Source: Cystobacter ferrugineus (GTDB taxonomy: Bacteria; Myxococcota; Myxococcia; Myxococcales; Myxococcaceae). From it: a stretch of DNA of 64,000 nucleotides. Both the position numbers and the translations under genes were made by a program. Below are positions 54,106 to 63,304 of the stretch, piece by piece. The DNA lies in NCBI RefSeq assembly GCF_001887355.1, contig NZ_MPIN01000007.1:84888-148887 (forward strand), in the 5' to 3' direction. How positions within the stretch are numbered: the stretch's first letter is position 1; every line of letters starts with the position of its first letter. The notes beneath the pieces were generated by a model. The model did no database searches. It saw only the letters and a program-made list of their open reading frames with translations, and was not told the DNA's origin.

Positions 54106-55049
54106 ATCGTTTGAAGCGCATCGTGCTCGGTGAGCAGGGGCTGGTCATCCTGTTCCTGCTCGCCCTGGCGATCGTCTCCCTCACCGTCCCCAACTTCATG
54201 ACCCAGCGCAACGTGCTGGGTCTGCTCCAGGCGGTGGTGACCATCGGCATCGTGTCCTGCACGATGATGTTGTGCCTGGCCTCGCGCGACGTGGACCTGT
54301 CCGTCGGCTCGACGGTGGCCTTCACCGGAATGATCGCCGTGATGATGGCCAACCACACCGAGAACATCCTGCTCGGGTTGCTGGCCGCGATCGCGGCGGG
54401 CGTGGTGGTGGGGGCCGTCAACGGCATCATCATCGCGAAGTTCGGCGTCAACGCCTTCATCACCACGCTGGCGACGATGCAGGTGGTGCGCGGCCTGGCG
54501 CTGATCTCCTCGGACGGCCGCGCCGTGGGCGTGGATGACTCGGACTATTTCGAGATCGCGCAGAAGACCGTGGTGGGGGTGCCGATGCCCATCCTCGTGA
54601 TGGTGGTCGTCTTCCTGCTCTTCGGCTTCGTGCTCAACCGCACCGTGTTCGGGCGCAACACCCTGGCCATCGGTGGCAACCCGGACGCCTCGCGGCTGGC
54701 CGGCCTCAACGTGGGCGCCACCCGCATCATCATCTTCGTGCTGCAAGGCATCGCGTGCGCGGTCGCCGGCATCCTGCTGTCCTCGCGCATCACCAGCGGT
54801 CAGCCCAACGCGGCCCAGGGGCTCGAGCTGTCGGTCATCTCCGCGTGCGTGCTGGGCGGCGTGTCGATGTCCGGTGGCCGGGCGGCCGTCTCCGGCGTGC
54901 TGGTGGGCGTGCTCATCATGGGCATCGCGGAGAACGTGATGAACCTGATGAACATCCAGGCCTTCTACCAGTACGTGGCCCGAGGCGTGATCCTCCTGCT
55001 CGCCGTGCTGCTCGACAACCTGCGCACGCGCGCGATGGGACGGCGCTGA
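54102..55049 (+). CDS. araH: L-arabinose-type ABC transporter, permease
   Basis: 315 residues, about nine transmembrane helices. CUT2 permease marks: ASRDVDLSVGSTVAFTG, NGIIIAKFGVNAFITTLATMQVVRGLAL, TVFGRNTLAIGGNPDASRLAGLNV (the EAA-like coupling loop) and SGGRAAVSGVLVGVLIMG near the end. Forms the inner-membrane channel with AraG. Closes the operon; a strong terminator follows. Confidence 0.92.
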   Translation: MNRLKRIVLGEQGLVILFLLALAIVSLTVPNFMTQRNVLGLLQAVVTIGIVSCTMMLCLASRDVDLSVGSTVAFTGMIAVMMANHTENILLGLLAAIAAGVVVGAVNGIIIAKFGVNAFITTLATMQVVRGLALISSDGRAVGVDDSDYFEIAQKTVVGVPMPILVMVVVFLLFGFVLNRTVFGRNTLAIGGNPDASRLAGLNVGATRIIIFVLQGIACAVAGILLSSRITSGQPNAAQGLELSVISACVLGGVSMSGGRAAVSGVLVGVLIMGIAENVMNLMNIQAFYQYVARGVILLLAVLLDNLRTRAMGRR

Positions 55050-55056
55050 GCGGGAC

Positions 55057-55083
55057 GGGCCCCGTTCGAGGCGAACGGGGCCC
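55057..55083 (+). terminator. Bidirectional terminator after araFGH
   Basis: GGGCCCCGTTCG (55057-55068) and CGAACGGGGCCC (55072-55083) form a perfect 12-bp stem with a 3-nt loop between the convergent araH and SDR genes. T-run absent, but the stem is very stable. Confidence 0.65.
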
Positions 55084-55105
55084 CCGAGTGGCTCGGTGAG
55101 GCAAC

Positions 55106-56140
55106 TCAGTGCAGCAGCTCGTTGTTGCGCTGGGCCGCCCACCGCGTGAGCTGGGTGACCCAGGAGCGCGTGAGGGGTGTCTCGCTCTCGAAGCCCCAGT
55201 GCCGCTCGGTGTTGCCGTCCTGGGGCATCAGGCGGGTGATCTGCGCGAGCACCGCCGCCGTGAGGTTGGGCGCCAGCGTCCTGACGAGCGTGGCGACCTT
55301 CGCGGGCAGCCCCAGCAGGGCTTCCGCGTCACCCCGGCGGCACGACTCGATGATTTTGCGCGCCGCCCGCTCCGAGTTCATCGACAGGCCCGGCAGTGAG
55401 TCGCTCGTGATGAACCAGGCGTACTCCGCCTCGTGGTCTCCCTTGACGACCACGTTGGGCGGGCTGCCGGTGCGCATCAGTCCCGGGCACACCGTCGTCA
55501 CGAGAATCCCGTCCTGCGCCAGCTCCGCGCGCAGTCCGTCCGACAACCCCACCAGGGCGAACTTGCTCGCGCTGTAGGGCAGCATGTGTGGCACGCTGAT
55601 CCTTCCTCCAATGGAGGAGATGTTGACGATGCGGCCCCAGCCTCGCTGCTTCATCTCCGGCAGCACCGCCAGCGTCGTGTAGAGCGGCGCCCAGAAGTGC
55701 AGGTCCATCGCCTCGGAGAAGTCGCGCTCGTCCATGGACTCGAGCGGGCCCACCTGGACGGTGCCGGCGTTGTTCACCAGCACGTCCACCGGGCCGAAGT
55801 GCTCGTGCACCCGGGCCACCAGCGCCTCCACCTGCACCCGGTCCGTCACGTCGCAGGGAATCGCCAGCACCTCGCCGCCGCTCGCCTCCAGCTCATCCTT
55901 CGCCCGCGACAGCTCCACCTGCTCGCGCGCGCACAGCACGACATTGGCTCCCTCGGCGACGAAGAGCCGGGCCATCTCCAGGCCCAGTCCGCGCGAGCCG
56001 CCCGTCACCAACACCGTGCGTCCGTGGAAGGACGGCTTCTCTCGCCGCAGGGCACGCAGTCCCATCACCGCGCCCACGCCCGCCGCGGCCATGGCGCCCA
56101 GCGTCAGCCGGGAAGACTCCTTCTTCTTGTGGTCGGCCAT
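55106..56140 (-). CDS. Short-chain dehydrogenase/reductase with N-terminal membrane anchor
   Basis: 344 residues. An N-terminal basic stretch and hydrophobic segment (LTLGAMAAAGVGAVMGLRAL) may anchor it. The Rossmann core has TGGSRGLGLEMA, CDVTD, VNNAG, and the catalytic Ser (ISSIGG), Tyr and Lys (YSASK). The C-terminal extension of ~90 residues resembles lipid- or sterol-acting SDRs. RBS GAGGAG. It lies 22 bp after the thioredoxin-fold gene and is likely co-transcribed with it. Substrate unknown. Confidence 0.88.
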   Translation of the reverse strand: MADHKKKESSRLTLGAMAAAGVGAVMGLRALRREKPSFHGRTVLVTGGSRGLGLEMARLFVAEGANVVLCAREQVELSRAKDELEASGGEVLAIPCDVTDRVQVEALVARVHEHFGPVDVLVNNAGTVQVGPLESMDERDFSEAMDLHFWAPLYTTLAVLPEMKQRGWGRIVNISSIGGRISVPHMLPYSASKFALVGLSDGLRAELAQDGILVTTVCPGLMRTGSPPNVVVKGDHEAEYAWFITSDSLPGLSMNSERAARKIIESCRRGDAEALLGLPAKVATLVRTLAPNLTAAVLAQITRLMPQDGNTERHWGFESETPLTRSWVTQLTRWAAQRNNELLH

Positions 56141-56162
56141 ATCGCTCCTCGGGGTCTGGGGT

Positions 56163-56654
56163 TCAGGGCGCGGACGCGCCAGCAGTGGACTCGGCGGAGG
56201 TGAGCCGCTCCAGCAGGGGCCGCAGCACCTCTTCCAGGGACTCGTCGCCCATCACGCGCAAGCGAAGCTTCAGGGACTCGTCGAACACGAGGTAGGCGGG
56301 TGTGCCTCGGACGCCATAGGCCTGGGCGATGGAGCAATCGTCCACCGCCACCGGGTGGTGGAAGCCCAGGCGCTTCACCGTGGCCTCGATGTCGTTCGTA
56401 TCCATGGCCTGGTCCGGCGCCTGGCCCTTCATGGGCACGTGGACGCCAATCACCTGGAGCCCTCGGGGGATGAATTCCCGCACCAGGGACTGGAGCCTCG
56501 GGAACTGGGACTGGCTGGAGGCGAAGCGCTCCGTCCAGAAGTACAGCAGCACGGGCCGGCCGTGCAGGTCGTGAACGTGTACCGGAGCGTTGATCCAACC
56601 GCCCGGTGGATCCAACACCGTCAGGGAAACGTCGAGAGAGGACTTGGAGGACAT
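56163..56654 (-). CDS. TlpA/peroxiredoxin-like thioredoxin-fold protein without CxxC
   Basis: 163 residues with a thioredoxin-like fold: GRPVLLYFWTERFASSQSQF, GLQVIGVHVPMKGQ, HPVAVDDCSIAQAYGVRGTP (cis-Pro loop) and AYLVFDESLKLRLRVMG. The position of the WCxxC motif reads WTERFASS, so both redox cysteines are missing; only one Cys, in VDDCS, remains. It cannot work as a disulfide oxidoreductase in the usual way and may act as a scaffold or binder. No signal peptide is seen. First gene of an operon with the SDR. Confidence 0.75.
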   Translation of the reverse strand: MSSKSSLDVSLTVLDPPGGWINAPVHVHDLHGRPVLLYFWTERFASSQSQFPRLQSLVREFIPRGLQVIGVHVPMKGQAPDQAMDTNDIEATVKRLGFHHPVAVDDCSIAQAYGVRGTPAYLVFDESLKLRLRVMGDESLEEVLRPLLERLTSAESTAGASAP

Positions 56655-56891
56655 GCCCTGAAGCTATGCATCGGCGTCGTGCCCTCCGGCGCCCCCGGCC
56701 CCCAGGCCGCTCTCCGTCCGCCCGGGGGATGGCGCGCCGCGTCTCCCGCGCCTGACGCGGCGAGTCGCGGATGTCAATCCCAAAGCGCCCGTGCGGTTTT
56801 CAATTTCTGAGAAAGCAAGGTAGATTGGCCTCCCCTGCCTGGCAGCTCTGCATGCAGGCCCCCCGGAAGTTCGAGCAGGAGGCACTCCCCC

Positions 56892-57773
56892 ATGAAGCAG
56901 TTCCTGAGCGCGGCCGCCGTGGCCGTCACCACGCTGATGGGAGCCGAGGCATCGGCGACCAACTACACGCTGTGGATTCACGGCAGGAATGGCGGCAGCA
57001 CCCAGTCGGGCAACTACAACGACTTCAGCTATTGGGGTCCGAGCAGCACCGCGGCGGGCGTGAACAAGAAGGCCGTCAACTGGAAAGGCAACCAGCGCAT
57101 CTCCGTGGAGAACTACCGCATCCGCGACGCGCTCGACTGCTTCTGCACGGGTGGCAACTGGTGCTACGTCGCCGCGCACAGCGCGGGGGATTTGCAGATT
57201 GGCTACGCGATGTCGCTCTACGGTGGCTCCACGCGCTCCATCAAGAACGCCGTGCCCAACAGCAGTGGCGTGTGTGGCGACGCGGGCGGCACCCAGGTGG
57301 GCTGGAACATCAAGTGGGTGGACGTGGCCTCGGGCGCGAGCGGCGGCAGCGAGCTGGCGGACCATGGCGACTGGGCGATGTCGGAGCCGCTCGTGAGCGA
57401 CCTGGTCACCACCACGGCGCGCGGCATGTACAACCACAACACCACGCGCTCGGTGTGGTTCTACAACTTCGCGGGCTCCAGGGGCACGGCCTACTCCGGC
57501 ATCCTTCCGGGGCAGGACGACGAGGTCGTGTCCTACCACTCGACGGGTGGCGTCTCCGGCTCCTCGGGCGGCTCCCTTTGCAACCCCGGTGACTGGTTCT
57601 GTGACGGCACGCTGAACACGGGCACCAGCACGTGCAGCAACGGCCGCGCCAAGTGGTCCTACCACTTCGTGTCGCTGCGCGATGATGGCGAGTCCTATGA
57701 TCACTACGCCGCTGGCAACTGGTCCGGCATCGTCGGGCCCGTGCGCGCCGACGCGGTCACCTACGCCAAGTAG
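56892..57773 (+). CDS. Secreted protein with serine-hydrolase-like features
   Basis: 293 residues, Sec signal peptide (cleavage near EASA-TN). NYTLWIHGRNGG resembles the first strand and oxyanion loop of an alpha/beta hydrolase, and CYVAAHSAGDLQIGYAM contains an A-x-S-x-G elbow (Ser97). Later GQDDEVVSYHSTGG and SYDHYAAGNWSG could supply Asp and His. Paired cysteines (CFCTGGNWC, CNPGDWFC, CSNG) suggest disulfides. The catalytic call is inference; the family was not recognised. AGGAGG lies 10 nt before the ATG. In a predatory organism an exported hydrolase is plausible. Confidence 0.65.
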   Translation: MKQFLSAAAVAVTTLMGAEASATNYTLWIHGRNGGSTQSGNYNDFSYWGPSSTAAGVNKKAVNWKGNQRISVENYRIRDALDCFCTGGNWCYVAAHSAGDLQIGYAMSLYGGSTRSIKNAVPNSSGVCGDAGGTQVGWNIKWVDVASGASGGSELADHGDWAMSEPLVSDLVTTTARGMYNHNTTRSVWFYNFAGSRGTAYSGILPGQDDEVVSYHSTGGVSGSSGGSLCNPGDWFCDGTLNTGTSTCSNGRAKWSYHFVSLRDDGESYDHYAAGNWSGIVGPVRADAVTYAK

Positions 57774-57794
57774 CTCGTTCCCGGCGCTCCCGAC

Positions 57795-59087
57795 ATGAAG
57801 CACGACAGCGGCCCTCCTGCTCCGTCCTCTCCGCCGGCTCGCCCCGCGCGCCGCGGCCGATGGTTCCTCCTGCTCATTCCCCTCGTGGTGGGGGGAGGGG
57901 GGCTGCTGTTGTGCATGCGGATGCCCGCTCCGGACCCGGACTCACCGGAGACATCCGGGCCGGGTGTTTCCTCCTCCTCCCCGGATCGCGCGAGCCCCCG
58001 GGCCCGCGTGCCGGGTGCTCCGTCTGCGTCGGCTCCCGTGGCGCCAGCGGCTTCCGCCCTGTCGCCCGAGGAGGCCGAGCGCGAGGCCCAACGGCAGCTC
58101 TGGACGGCGCGGCTGGAGCGGGCGCGCTTCTCGCTCGAGTCCTACCGGCAGTCCACGCGCTACCCGCACGAGTCCCGCCCCATCGAGGAGCACCCGGATC
58201 GGGTGTACCCGGCCTCGCCCTCGCGCAAGCAGCCGCTGGGCAAGAAAGGGGGAGACATCTCCCTGCGGCTCGAGCAGGAGAAGGTCTTCGTCGTGGGCGA
58301 GGAGTCCGTGCGCTTCTTCGTGGGCTGTGAGAACGCGCACACCGGACAGCCCCTGCCCTGCGAGGTGCACTCCGCCACCGCGAGCGAGGCGCCCTACCTG
58401 GAGCAGGCGGCACGGCTGGGCGCGGTGCCGCTGGAGTTCAACGACTCGGGGCGCCTGGGGGACAAGGTCGCCGGGGATGGCACGTGGACGACGAGCTTCC
58501 AGCCGTTCCGTCAGGGGTTCGCCCTGTTCGAGGGCACGCTGCGCGTGGGCTTCAGCGTGAGGGCCGCGGGCAACGCCGAGGGCAGCTCCTTCTTCGACAT
58601 CCAGTTCACCCCCGCGCCGCCCGCCACCTTCACCGGCAAGGTGCGCGAGGTGGTGGAGCAGGGCTCGTTGCGGCTGTATGCTGGGCTCCAGGTGCGCAAG
58701 CCCGGCCGCTACGTGTTCGCGGCGCGCGTGGATGACGAGGCGGGCGTGCCGCTCGCCTACCTGGACTTCAACGAGGAGCTGGAGGCGGGCGCGCGCGAGG
58801 TGCGCTTCTCGCTCTTCGGGTTGTTGCTGCACGACAAGAAGCCGGACTTCCCCCTGCGGCTGCGCGACGTGGAGGGCTTCCTCCTGCGCGAACGGGGGGA
58901 TCCGGATCGGGAACTGGTCAAGACGCTCGCGGGCGTCGTGCACACCACGGGCGAATACCCCCTGGAGCGCTTCGCCTCGGACGAATGGACGAGCGAGGAG
59001 CGCCAGCGCTACCTGGACGAGTTCTCCCGCGACGTGGCCGAGGCCCAGGCGCACCTGGACGAGCTCGCGGGCAAGGGTCCGCCCTGA
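57795..59087 (+). CDS. Membrane-anchored beta-rich envelope protein (choice-of-anchor X-like)
   Basis: 430 residues. N-terminal basic/Pro segment, then one transmembrane helix (FLLLIPLVVGGGGLLLCM) and a Ser/Pro/Ala-rich spacer, so the body faces the periplasm. Residues ~150-380 form two Ig-like beta domains (GGDISLRLEQEKVFVVGEES, DKVAGDGTWTTSFQP, LQVRKPGRYVFAARVDDEAG), a layout used by myxobacterial choice-of-anchor X proteins. A C-terminal helix of ~60 residues follows (WTSEERQRYLDEFSRDVAEA). It lies 21 bp after the secreted hydrolase-like gene and may be co-expressed. Confidence 0.68.
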   Translation: MKHDSGPPAPSSPPARPARRGRWFLLLIPLVVGGGGLLLCMRMPAPDPDSPETSGPGVSSSSPDRASPRARVPGAPSASAPVAPAASALSPEEAEREAQRQLWTARLERARFSLESYRQSTRYPHESRPIEEHPDRVYPASPSRKQPLGKKGGDISLRLEQEKVFVVGEESVRFFVGCENAHTGQPLPCEVHSATASEAPYLEQAARLGAVPLEFNDSGRLGDKVAGDGTWTTSFQPFRQGFALFEGTLRVGFSVRAAGNAEGSSFFDIQFTPAPPATFTGKVREVVEQGSLRLYAGLQVRKPGRYVFAARVDDEAGVPLAYLDFNEELEAGAREVRFSLFGLLLHDKKPDFPLRLRDVEGFLLRERGDPDRELVKTLAGVVHTTGEYPLERFASDEWTSEERQRYLDEFSRDVAEAQAHLDELAGKGPP

Positions 59088-59093
59088 GCGGGG

Positions 59094-62000
59094 TTACTCG
59101 CTCGCGGTGAGCAGGCCGAAGGCGGCGGCGCGCACGGCGGGGCGCGGGTGCTGGCGCAGGGCGCGCAAGGCCTGGGCCGCGTCCTCGCGCCAGTTCAGCC
59201 GGCGCCCGGCGGCGGAGATGAGCACCACCGCGACCAGGGGCAGGGGCTCGGTGACGGCCTGGGCGAGTTGCAGCAGTCCCTCCGGAGTCCACTCGGCGCC
59301 GTGATGGTTCACCGCGCTGGCCACCGTGGCGGCGAGCCCCGAGGTGAAGAGGGGCTCCTCGCGCGTCTCCTCCGCCAGGGCGAGCAGCACCCGGGTGGCG
59401 TCCGGGACGTTCTGCCACTGGAGTCCCGCCAGACGCAGGGCCGCGCTCTCGGGCCAGAGCGACGGCTCGTGCGCCAGCACCTGGGCCAGGGCCTCGAGGT
59501 GCGCTCGCAGGCGGGCGCGCACCGGGAGTGGCTGGCCGAGCAGCGCCCGAATCAACCCCTCGAGCCGTTGCCGCTCGGGCACATCGCGCTCGGCGGTGGC
59601 GTTGAAGACGAGGGGCGCGGAGACGAGCCGCGTGGCGCAGTCCTTCACGTGCTCGAAGGCCTTGCCCTCGCGGGTGGTGTCCACCAGGGCGCCGAGGGCC
59701 TCGCGCCACTCGATGCCCTGGGCGATGTCCAGCACGCGCCCGGCCGCCTCGCGCGCCACCGTGTCCTCCATCCCGCTGGCCCAGTGCGCGAGCCCCGTGA
59801 AGGCCCGGCGGCGCACGGTGGGCTCGGGGTGGCGCGACACCTGGAGGAGGAGCGCCGCGTAGCGGGGCCGCGCCTCGGGAGGCAGCCGCGCCGGGGCTTC
59901 GTCGAGGAGGCTCGCGGCGACATCCGCTTCTGGACTGCGCGCGATGGCCTCCAGCAGCTCCCACGCGGCGGGCTCGTCGAGCAGTTGCCGCGCGGCGTGG
60001 CCCACGGCGATGCGCACGTCCTTGTGCAGCCGGGGGTTGTCCCACTGCTCGCGCAGGAGGGGGAGGCTGCGCGGGGAGCGGAAGGCACCGAGCAGCCGCA
60101 GGGCCTCCTTGTGCACCGTCACCTTGAGCCGCTCGCGCGCGAGCAGCGTGCCGAGCGTGGTGGAGAGCACCTCGGGGGCGACGCGCCGGGCCACCCGGGG
60201 CACCGCGTACATGGCCACCCGCGCCCGGTCTCCGTCCAGGGCGTCCAGCAGCAGGGGCAGCGCGGGCTCGGGCTGGTCCAACGCCGCGAGCGCGCCCAGC
60301 GCGGCCTCCACCGTGGGCACGTCCGGCGAGGCGAGGAATGGGGCGAGGGTGTCCAGGTCGACCACGGGCATGCGTGGCAGGACGTGCAGCACGCGCATGC
60401 GCTCGAAGGCGCTGCGCTCGGTGTCCGCGGCGATGCGCAGGAGCAGATTCCTCAGTTGCTCCTGCTGGCGGGGCACCCAGCGGTGGAAGCCGTCGAACAC
60501 CGAGGGCACCCAGATCGTCTTGCCCGTGCTGAAGCGCCCCTTGAGGCGCCGGCCCTTGAGGAAGGGATCCAACCACTCCTGGCGCCTGCGATGCAGGTGC
60601 TCGAGGACGGGGTAGAGGACGACGTGGCTCTCGTCGCGATCGAGCAGTTCGCGCACCCGCGCGTCTCGCGTGCGCGGCGAGGCGAGCCAGAGTCCGATGG
60701 CCTCCTGGGCGCCCGTGTCGGGGGTGGATTCGGTGATGGTCGCGAGCTGGGTCTGGAGCATGTCCAGGTTCCACGCCCGCCGGCCCAGGGCGCGCGCGAT
60801 GGCGAGGGTCATCCCGTGGCTCTCGCGCTCGTTGGCGGCGCGGATGAGCGGGAGCAGGGCCGCGAAGAGGTGGTGCTCCGCGCCTCGGGGAAGATCCCGT
60901 TCCAGGGAGGGCAGATGGAGCGCGCCGGCCCGGGCCGCCAGCCGCTTCACGGTCTCCAGGGCGAAGCGGAAGAGGGGATGGTCCGGCGCGGTGGCGTACT
61001 GGCGCAGCAGCCGCAGGGCCAGCGCCTGGATCGCATTGTGCGTGCCGAGGGACGTGTCGCGCGCCTCGACGGCGTACGTCACCTGGGACTCGAGGGCGGG
61101 GATGTGTTCGGGCGTGAAGAGGGACAACGGGAGGCGGGAGAGCTCGAGCAGGACGCCATGGCGGACCGGATCCTGCTCGTTCCTCAGCCGGGCCAGGGCG
61201 GCGAGCGTCTCCGTCAGGCCCCGGCGCGACAGGCCGGTGCAGGCCACGAGCAGGGTGAGCGCCCGGGCCCGGTCCTCGGCCTTGCTCGCGGAGGCGGCCT
61301 GGCGCAGGGGCTCACGCGCGTGCTCGATGGCGCGCAGGGCCAGCATGGCGAGCCGCCGGTCGCGGTCCTCGCGCACCTCGCGCAGGCCGAGCTGCCGGGT
61401 GGCCTCGGCGTCGCGCGAGGCGAGGGGCAGGACGGTGAGCAGGGTATCGGGGTGCGCGCGCGGCGCCGTTCCCTCGAAGGCATGGGCGAAGAGGGCGGGG
61501 CGCTCGGAGGGAGGACACGACGCGAGGAAGCGGGCGAGGAGGGAGGGGGCCTCGGCGAGAGCCCGGGCGAGGGCGAGCCGCTGGTCCGCGGAGGCGGTCT
61601 TCAGTTCACGCAGCGCGCCCCGGGGCAGCGGCGCGCGCAGGAGGGTGGCCCGGAAGGCGGGACGCAGCAGGAGCGCGAGCGTCTGCTCGGGGTAGCGGCG
61701 CACGAGGCGTCGCAGGGTCCACGTCACGAAGGTGGGCAGGTGGTCCGGAGGAGCGAAGTCCCGGACGAGCGCCAGCACGGCCTCGCCCCGGGAGAGCGTC
61801 AGTTCCTGGAGCGGCACGTGGTAGCGCTGGAAGAGGGAGACGCGCTCGAGTCCGGAGGCCTGGGCGAAGGTGTCGCGGAGGAAGGCCAGCACCGCGTCCG
61901 GCATCTGGTGCACGAGCGAGCGCCAGACGCTGACCTGGTGGGCGAGCTCGGGGAGCAGGCGGTGAAGGGCGGCCGGGTCGAGCGCGAGCAGGAGGAGCGA

Positions 62001-62426
62001 GGCCTCCGCGGCGCCATGGCGGGAGCGGATGAGGGGGAAGAGCCGGGCGGCGAGCGCGCTCCGCCGGGCATGGGCCAGGCCCTTGAGGACGCGGCGGCGG
62101 ACGAAGGGGGCCAGCTCGGGCAGGCGCCGTTCGAGGGCGGCGTCGTCCAGGACGAAGCGTCCGGCGAAGGCGGCGGCCCGGCCCTGGACCAGGCAGGAGG
62201 GGTGGGTGAGTCCCCGCAGCAGGGTGTCTCCGTCCCGCGCCGCCCGGGCCATCTCGAGCGCCAGCAGTCCTTCATGGGCGCCGCCGGAGATCAGCCGGTT
62301 CATGAGCGGCTTCAGCTCGGGGAGGTCGCGGCCATCGCGGCCCAGGAGGGCGACCCGTCTGAGCCGCGCCCCGTGGTTCAGTTTGTCCAGCTCCGACAGC
62401 AATGCCTCTCGCGACGGGATCCGCAT
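59094..62426 (-). CDS. Giant HEAT-repeat protein
   Basis: 1110 residues from ATG 62426 (GAGAGG upstream). The protein is an almost uninterrupted array of helical HEAT/ARM-like repeats, seen as LxxLL-rich helix pairs with Asp/Arg caps (APFLASPDVPTVEAALGALA, ALRLLGAFRSPRSLPLLREQ, ALLLQVSRHPEPTVRRRAFT, ALRQHPRPAVRAAAFGLLTA). No signal peptide or membrane helix. One atypical insert around RRLKGRFSTGKTIWVPSVFD interrupts the array. Such solenoids bind proteins or nucleic acids (DNA glycosylase AlkD and kinase-linked scaffolds are examples). Partner unknown. Confidence 0.78.
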   Translation of the reverse strand: MRIPSREALLSELDKLNHGARLRRVALLGRDGRDLPELKPLMNRLISGGAHEGLLALEMARAARDGDTLLRGLTHPSCLVQGRAAAFAGRFVLDDAALERRLPELAPFVRRRVLKGLAHARRSALAARLFPLIRSRHGAAEASLLLLALDPAALHRLLPELAHQVSVWRSLVHQMPDAVLAFLRDTFAQASGLERVSLFQRYHVPLQELTLSRGEAVLALVRDFAPPDHLPTFVTWTLRRLVRRYPEQTLALLLRPAFRATLLRAPLPRGALRELKTASADQRLALARALAEAPSLLARFLASCPPSERPALFAHAFEGTAPRAHPDTLLTVLPLASRDAEATRQLGLREVREDRDRRLAMLALRAIEHAREPLRQAASASKAEDRARALTLLVACTGLSRRGLTETLAALARLRNEQDPVRHGVLLELSRLPLSLFTPEHIPALESQVTYAVEARDTSLGTHNAIQALALRLLRQYATAPDHPLFRFALETVKRLAARAGALHLPSLERDLPRGAEHHLFAALLPLIRAANERESHGMTLAIARALGRRAWNLDMLQTQLATITESTPDTGAQEAIGLWLASPRTRDARVRELLDRDESHVVLYPVLEHLHRRRQEWLDPFLKGRRLKGRFSTGKTIWVPSVFDGFHRWVPRQQEQLRNLLLRIAADTERSAFERMRVLHVLPRMPVVDLDTLAPFLASPDVPTVEAALGALAALDQPEPALPLLLDALDGDRARVAMYAVPRVARRVAPEVLSTTLGTLLARERLKVTVHKEALRLLGAFRSPRSLPLLREQWDNPRLHKDVRIAVGHAARQLLDEPAAWELLEAIARSPEADVAASLLDEAPARLPPEARPRYAALLLQVSRHPEPTVRRRAFTGLAHWASGMEDTVAREAAGRVLDIAQGIEWREALGALVDTTREGKAFEHVKDCATRLVSAPLVFNATAERDVPERQRLEGLIRALLGQPLPVRARLRAHLEALAQVLAHEPSLWPESAALRLAGLQWQNVPDATRVLLALAEETREEPLFTSGLAATVASAVNHHGAEWTPEGLLQLAQAVTEPLPLVAVVLISAAGRRLNWREDAAQALRALRQHPRPAVRAAAFGLLTASE

Positions 62427-62539
62427 GCGGACTTCCTCTCCAGGTTGCCGCCCGCGACGGGACGCCGTGAGGGGCGGGATGTGGCCCCCGGACCCGGAGG
62501 CCGGGGCACTGATGGCGTTGCTGGCGCGTACCTGACCGC

Positions 62540-63304
62540 TCAGCCCGCCTCGCCGCCGCCGTCGATGTTGTAGGCCGAGCCGCTGATGGAGGCCGCCGCG
62601 TCCGAGGCCAGGAAGAGGCACAGCGCCGCGACTTCCTCGGGTTGGATGACCCGGCCCATGGCGTGCATGTTCGCCAGCGCCGCGTGGGCCTCCTGCTCCG
62701 AGCGGCCCGTGGTCTTGCTGATGGCGGCCTTGGCGTTGGAGAGCATGTCCGTCTCCGTCCAGCCCGGATTGACGATGTTCACCGTCACGTTCTTGCGCGC
62801 CCACTCCGCCGCCAGCGAGCGCGTGAGTCCGAGCAGCGCGTGCTTGGACGCGCAGTAGGCCGACGTGTACTTCACGCCCCGCGTCGCCGCGATGCTGCCG
62901 ATGTTGATGATCCGGCCCCCGCCCGCCGCCGCCATCGCGGGCAACAGCTCGCGGCAGAAGAGGAAGGGCGCCGTCACGTTCACCGCCATCACCCGGTGGT
63001 AGTCCTCCGTGCTCGTCTTGTTGATGGGGGCGGACACGGTGATGCCCGCGTTGTTCACCAGCACCCGGGGCGCCCCGGCCTCGAGGATGCGCCGGCTCGC
63101 GGCGATCACCGCCGCCTCGTCCGCCACGTCGATGGCCAACGGGCGCACCGCTCCATTGGACTCGCGCGCGAGCTGCTCCAGCGCGTCCGCCGCCCGAGCG
63201 AGGGCCCACACCTCGTAGCCCTCCTTCACGAAGGACTGCACCAGCGCCCGCCCGATGCCCCGGCTGGCGCCCGTCACCACGGCTACCTTCTTGGATGTCG
63301 TCAT
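62540..63304 (-). CDS. Short-chain dehydrogenase/reductase (FabG-like)
   Basis: 254 residues from ATG 63304. Classical SDR: TGASRGIGRALV (cofactor loop), DVAD, VNNAGITV, catalytic Ser in INIGSIAATRG, Tyr/Lys in YCASKHALLG, and the C-terminal ISGSAYNIDGGGEAG. This combination is close to FabG and 3-hydroxyacyl or acetoacetyl reductases; the cofactor loop has no acidic residue after strand 2, suggesting NADPH. It lies upstream of the HEAT gene in the same direction with a 113-bp gap and divergent from the M20 peptidase gene. Substrate unknown. Confidence 0.9.
   Translation of the reverse strand: MTTSKKVAVVTGASRGIGRALVQSFVKEGYEVWALARAADALEQLARESNGAVRPLAIDVADEAAVIAASRRILEAGAPRVLVNNAGITVSAPINKTSTEDYHRVMAVNVTAPFLFCRELLPAMAAAGGGRIINIGSIAATRGVKYTSAYCASKHALLGLTRSLAAEWARKNVTVNIVNPGWTETDMLSNAKAAISKTTGRSEQEAHAALANMHAMGRVIQPEEVAALCLFLASDAAASISGSAYNIDGGGEAG

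Noticed and set aside
56840-56862. TGGCAGCTCTGCATGCA as a sigma-54 promoter before the secreted protein gene
   Set aside because: The GG-to-GC spacing is one base too long and the -24 element is imperfect.
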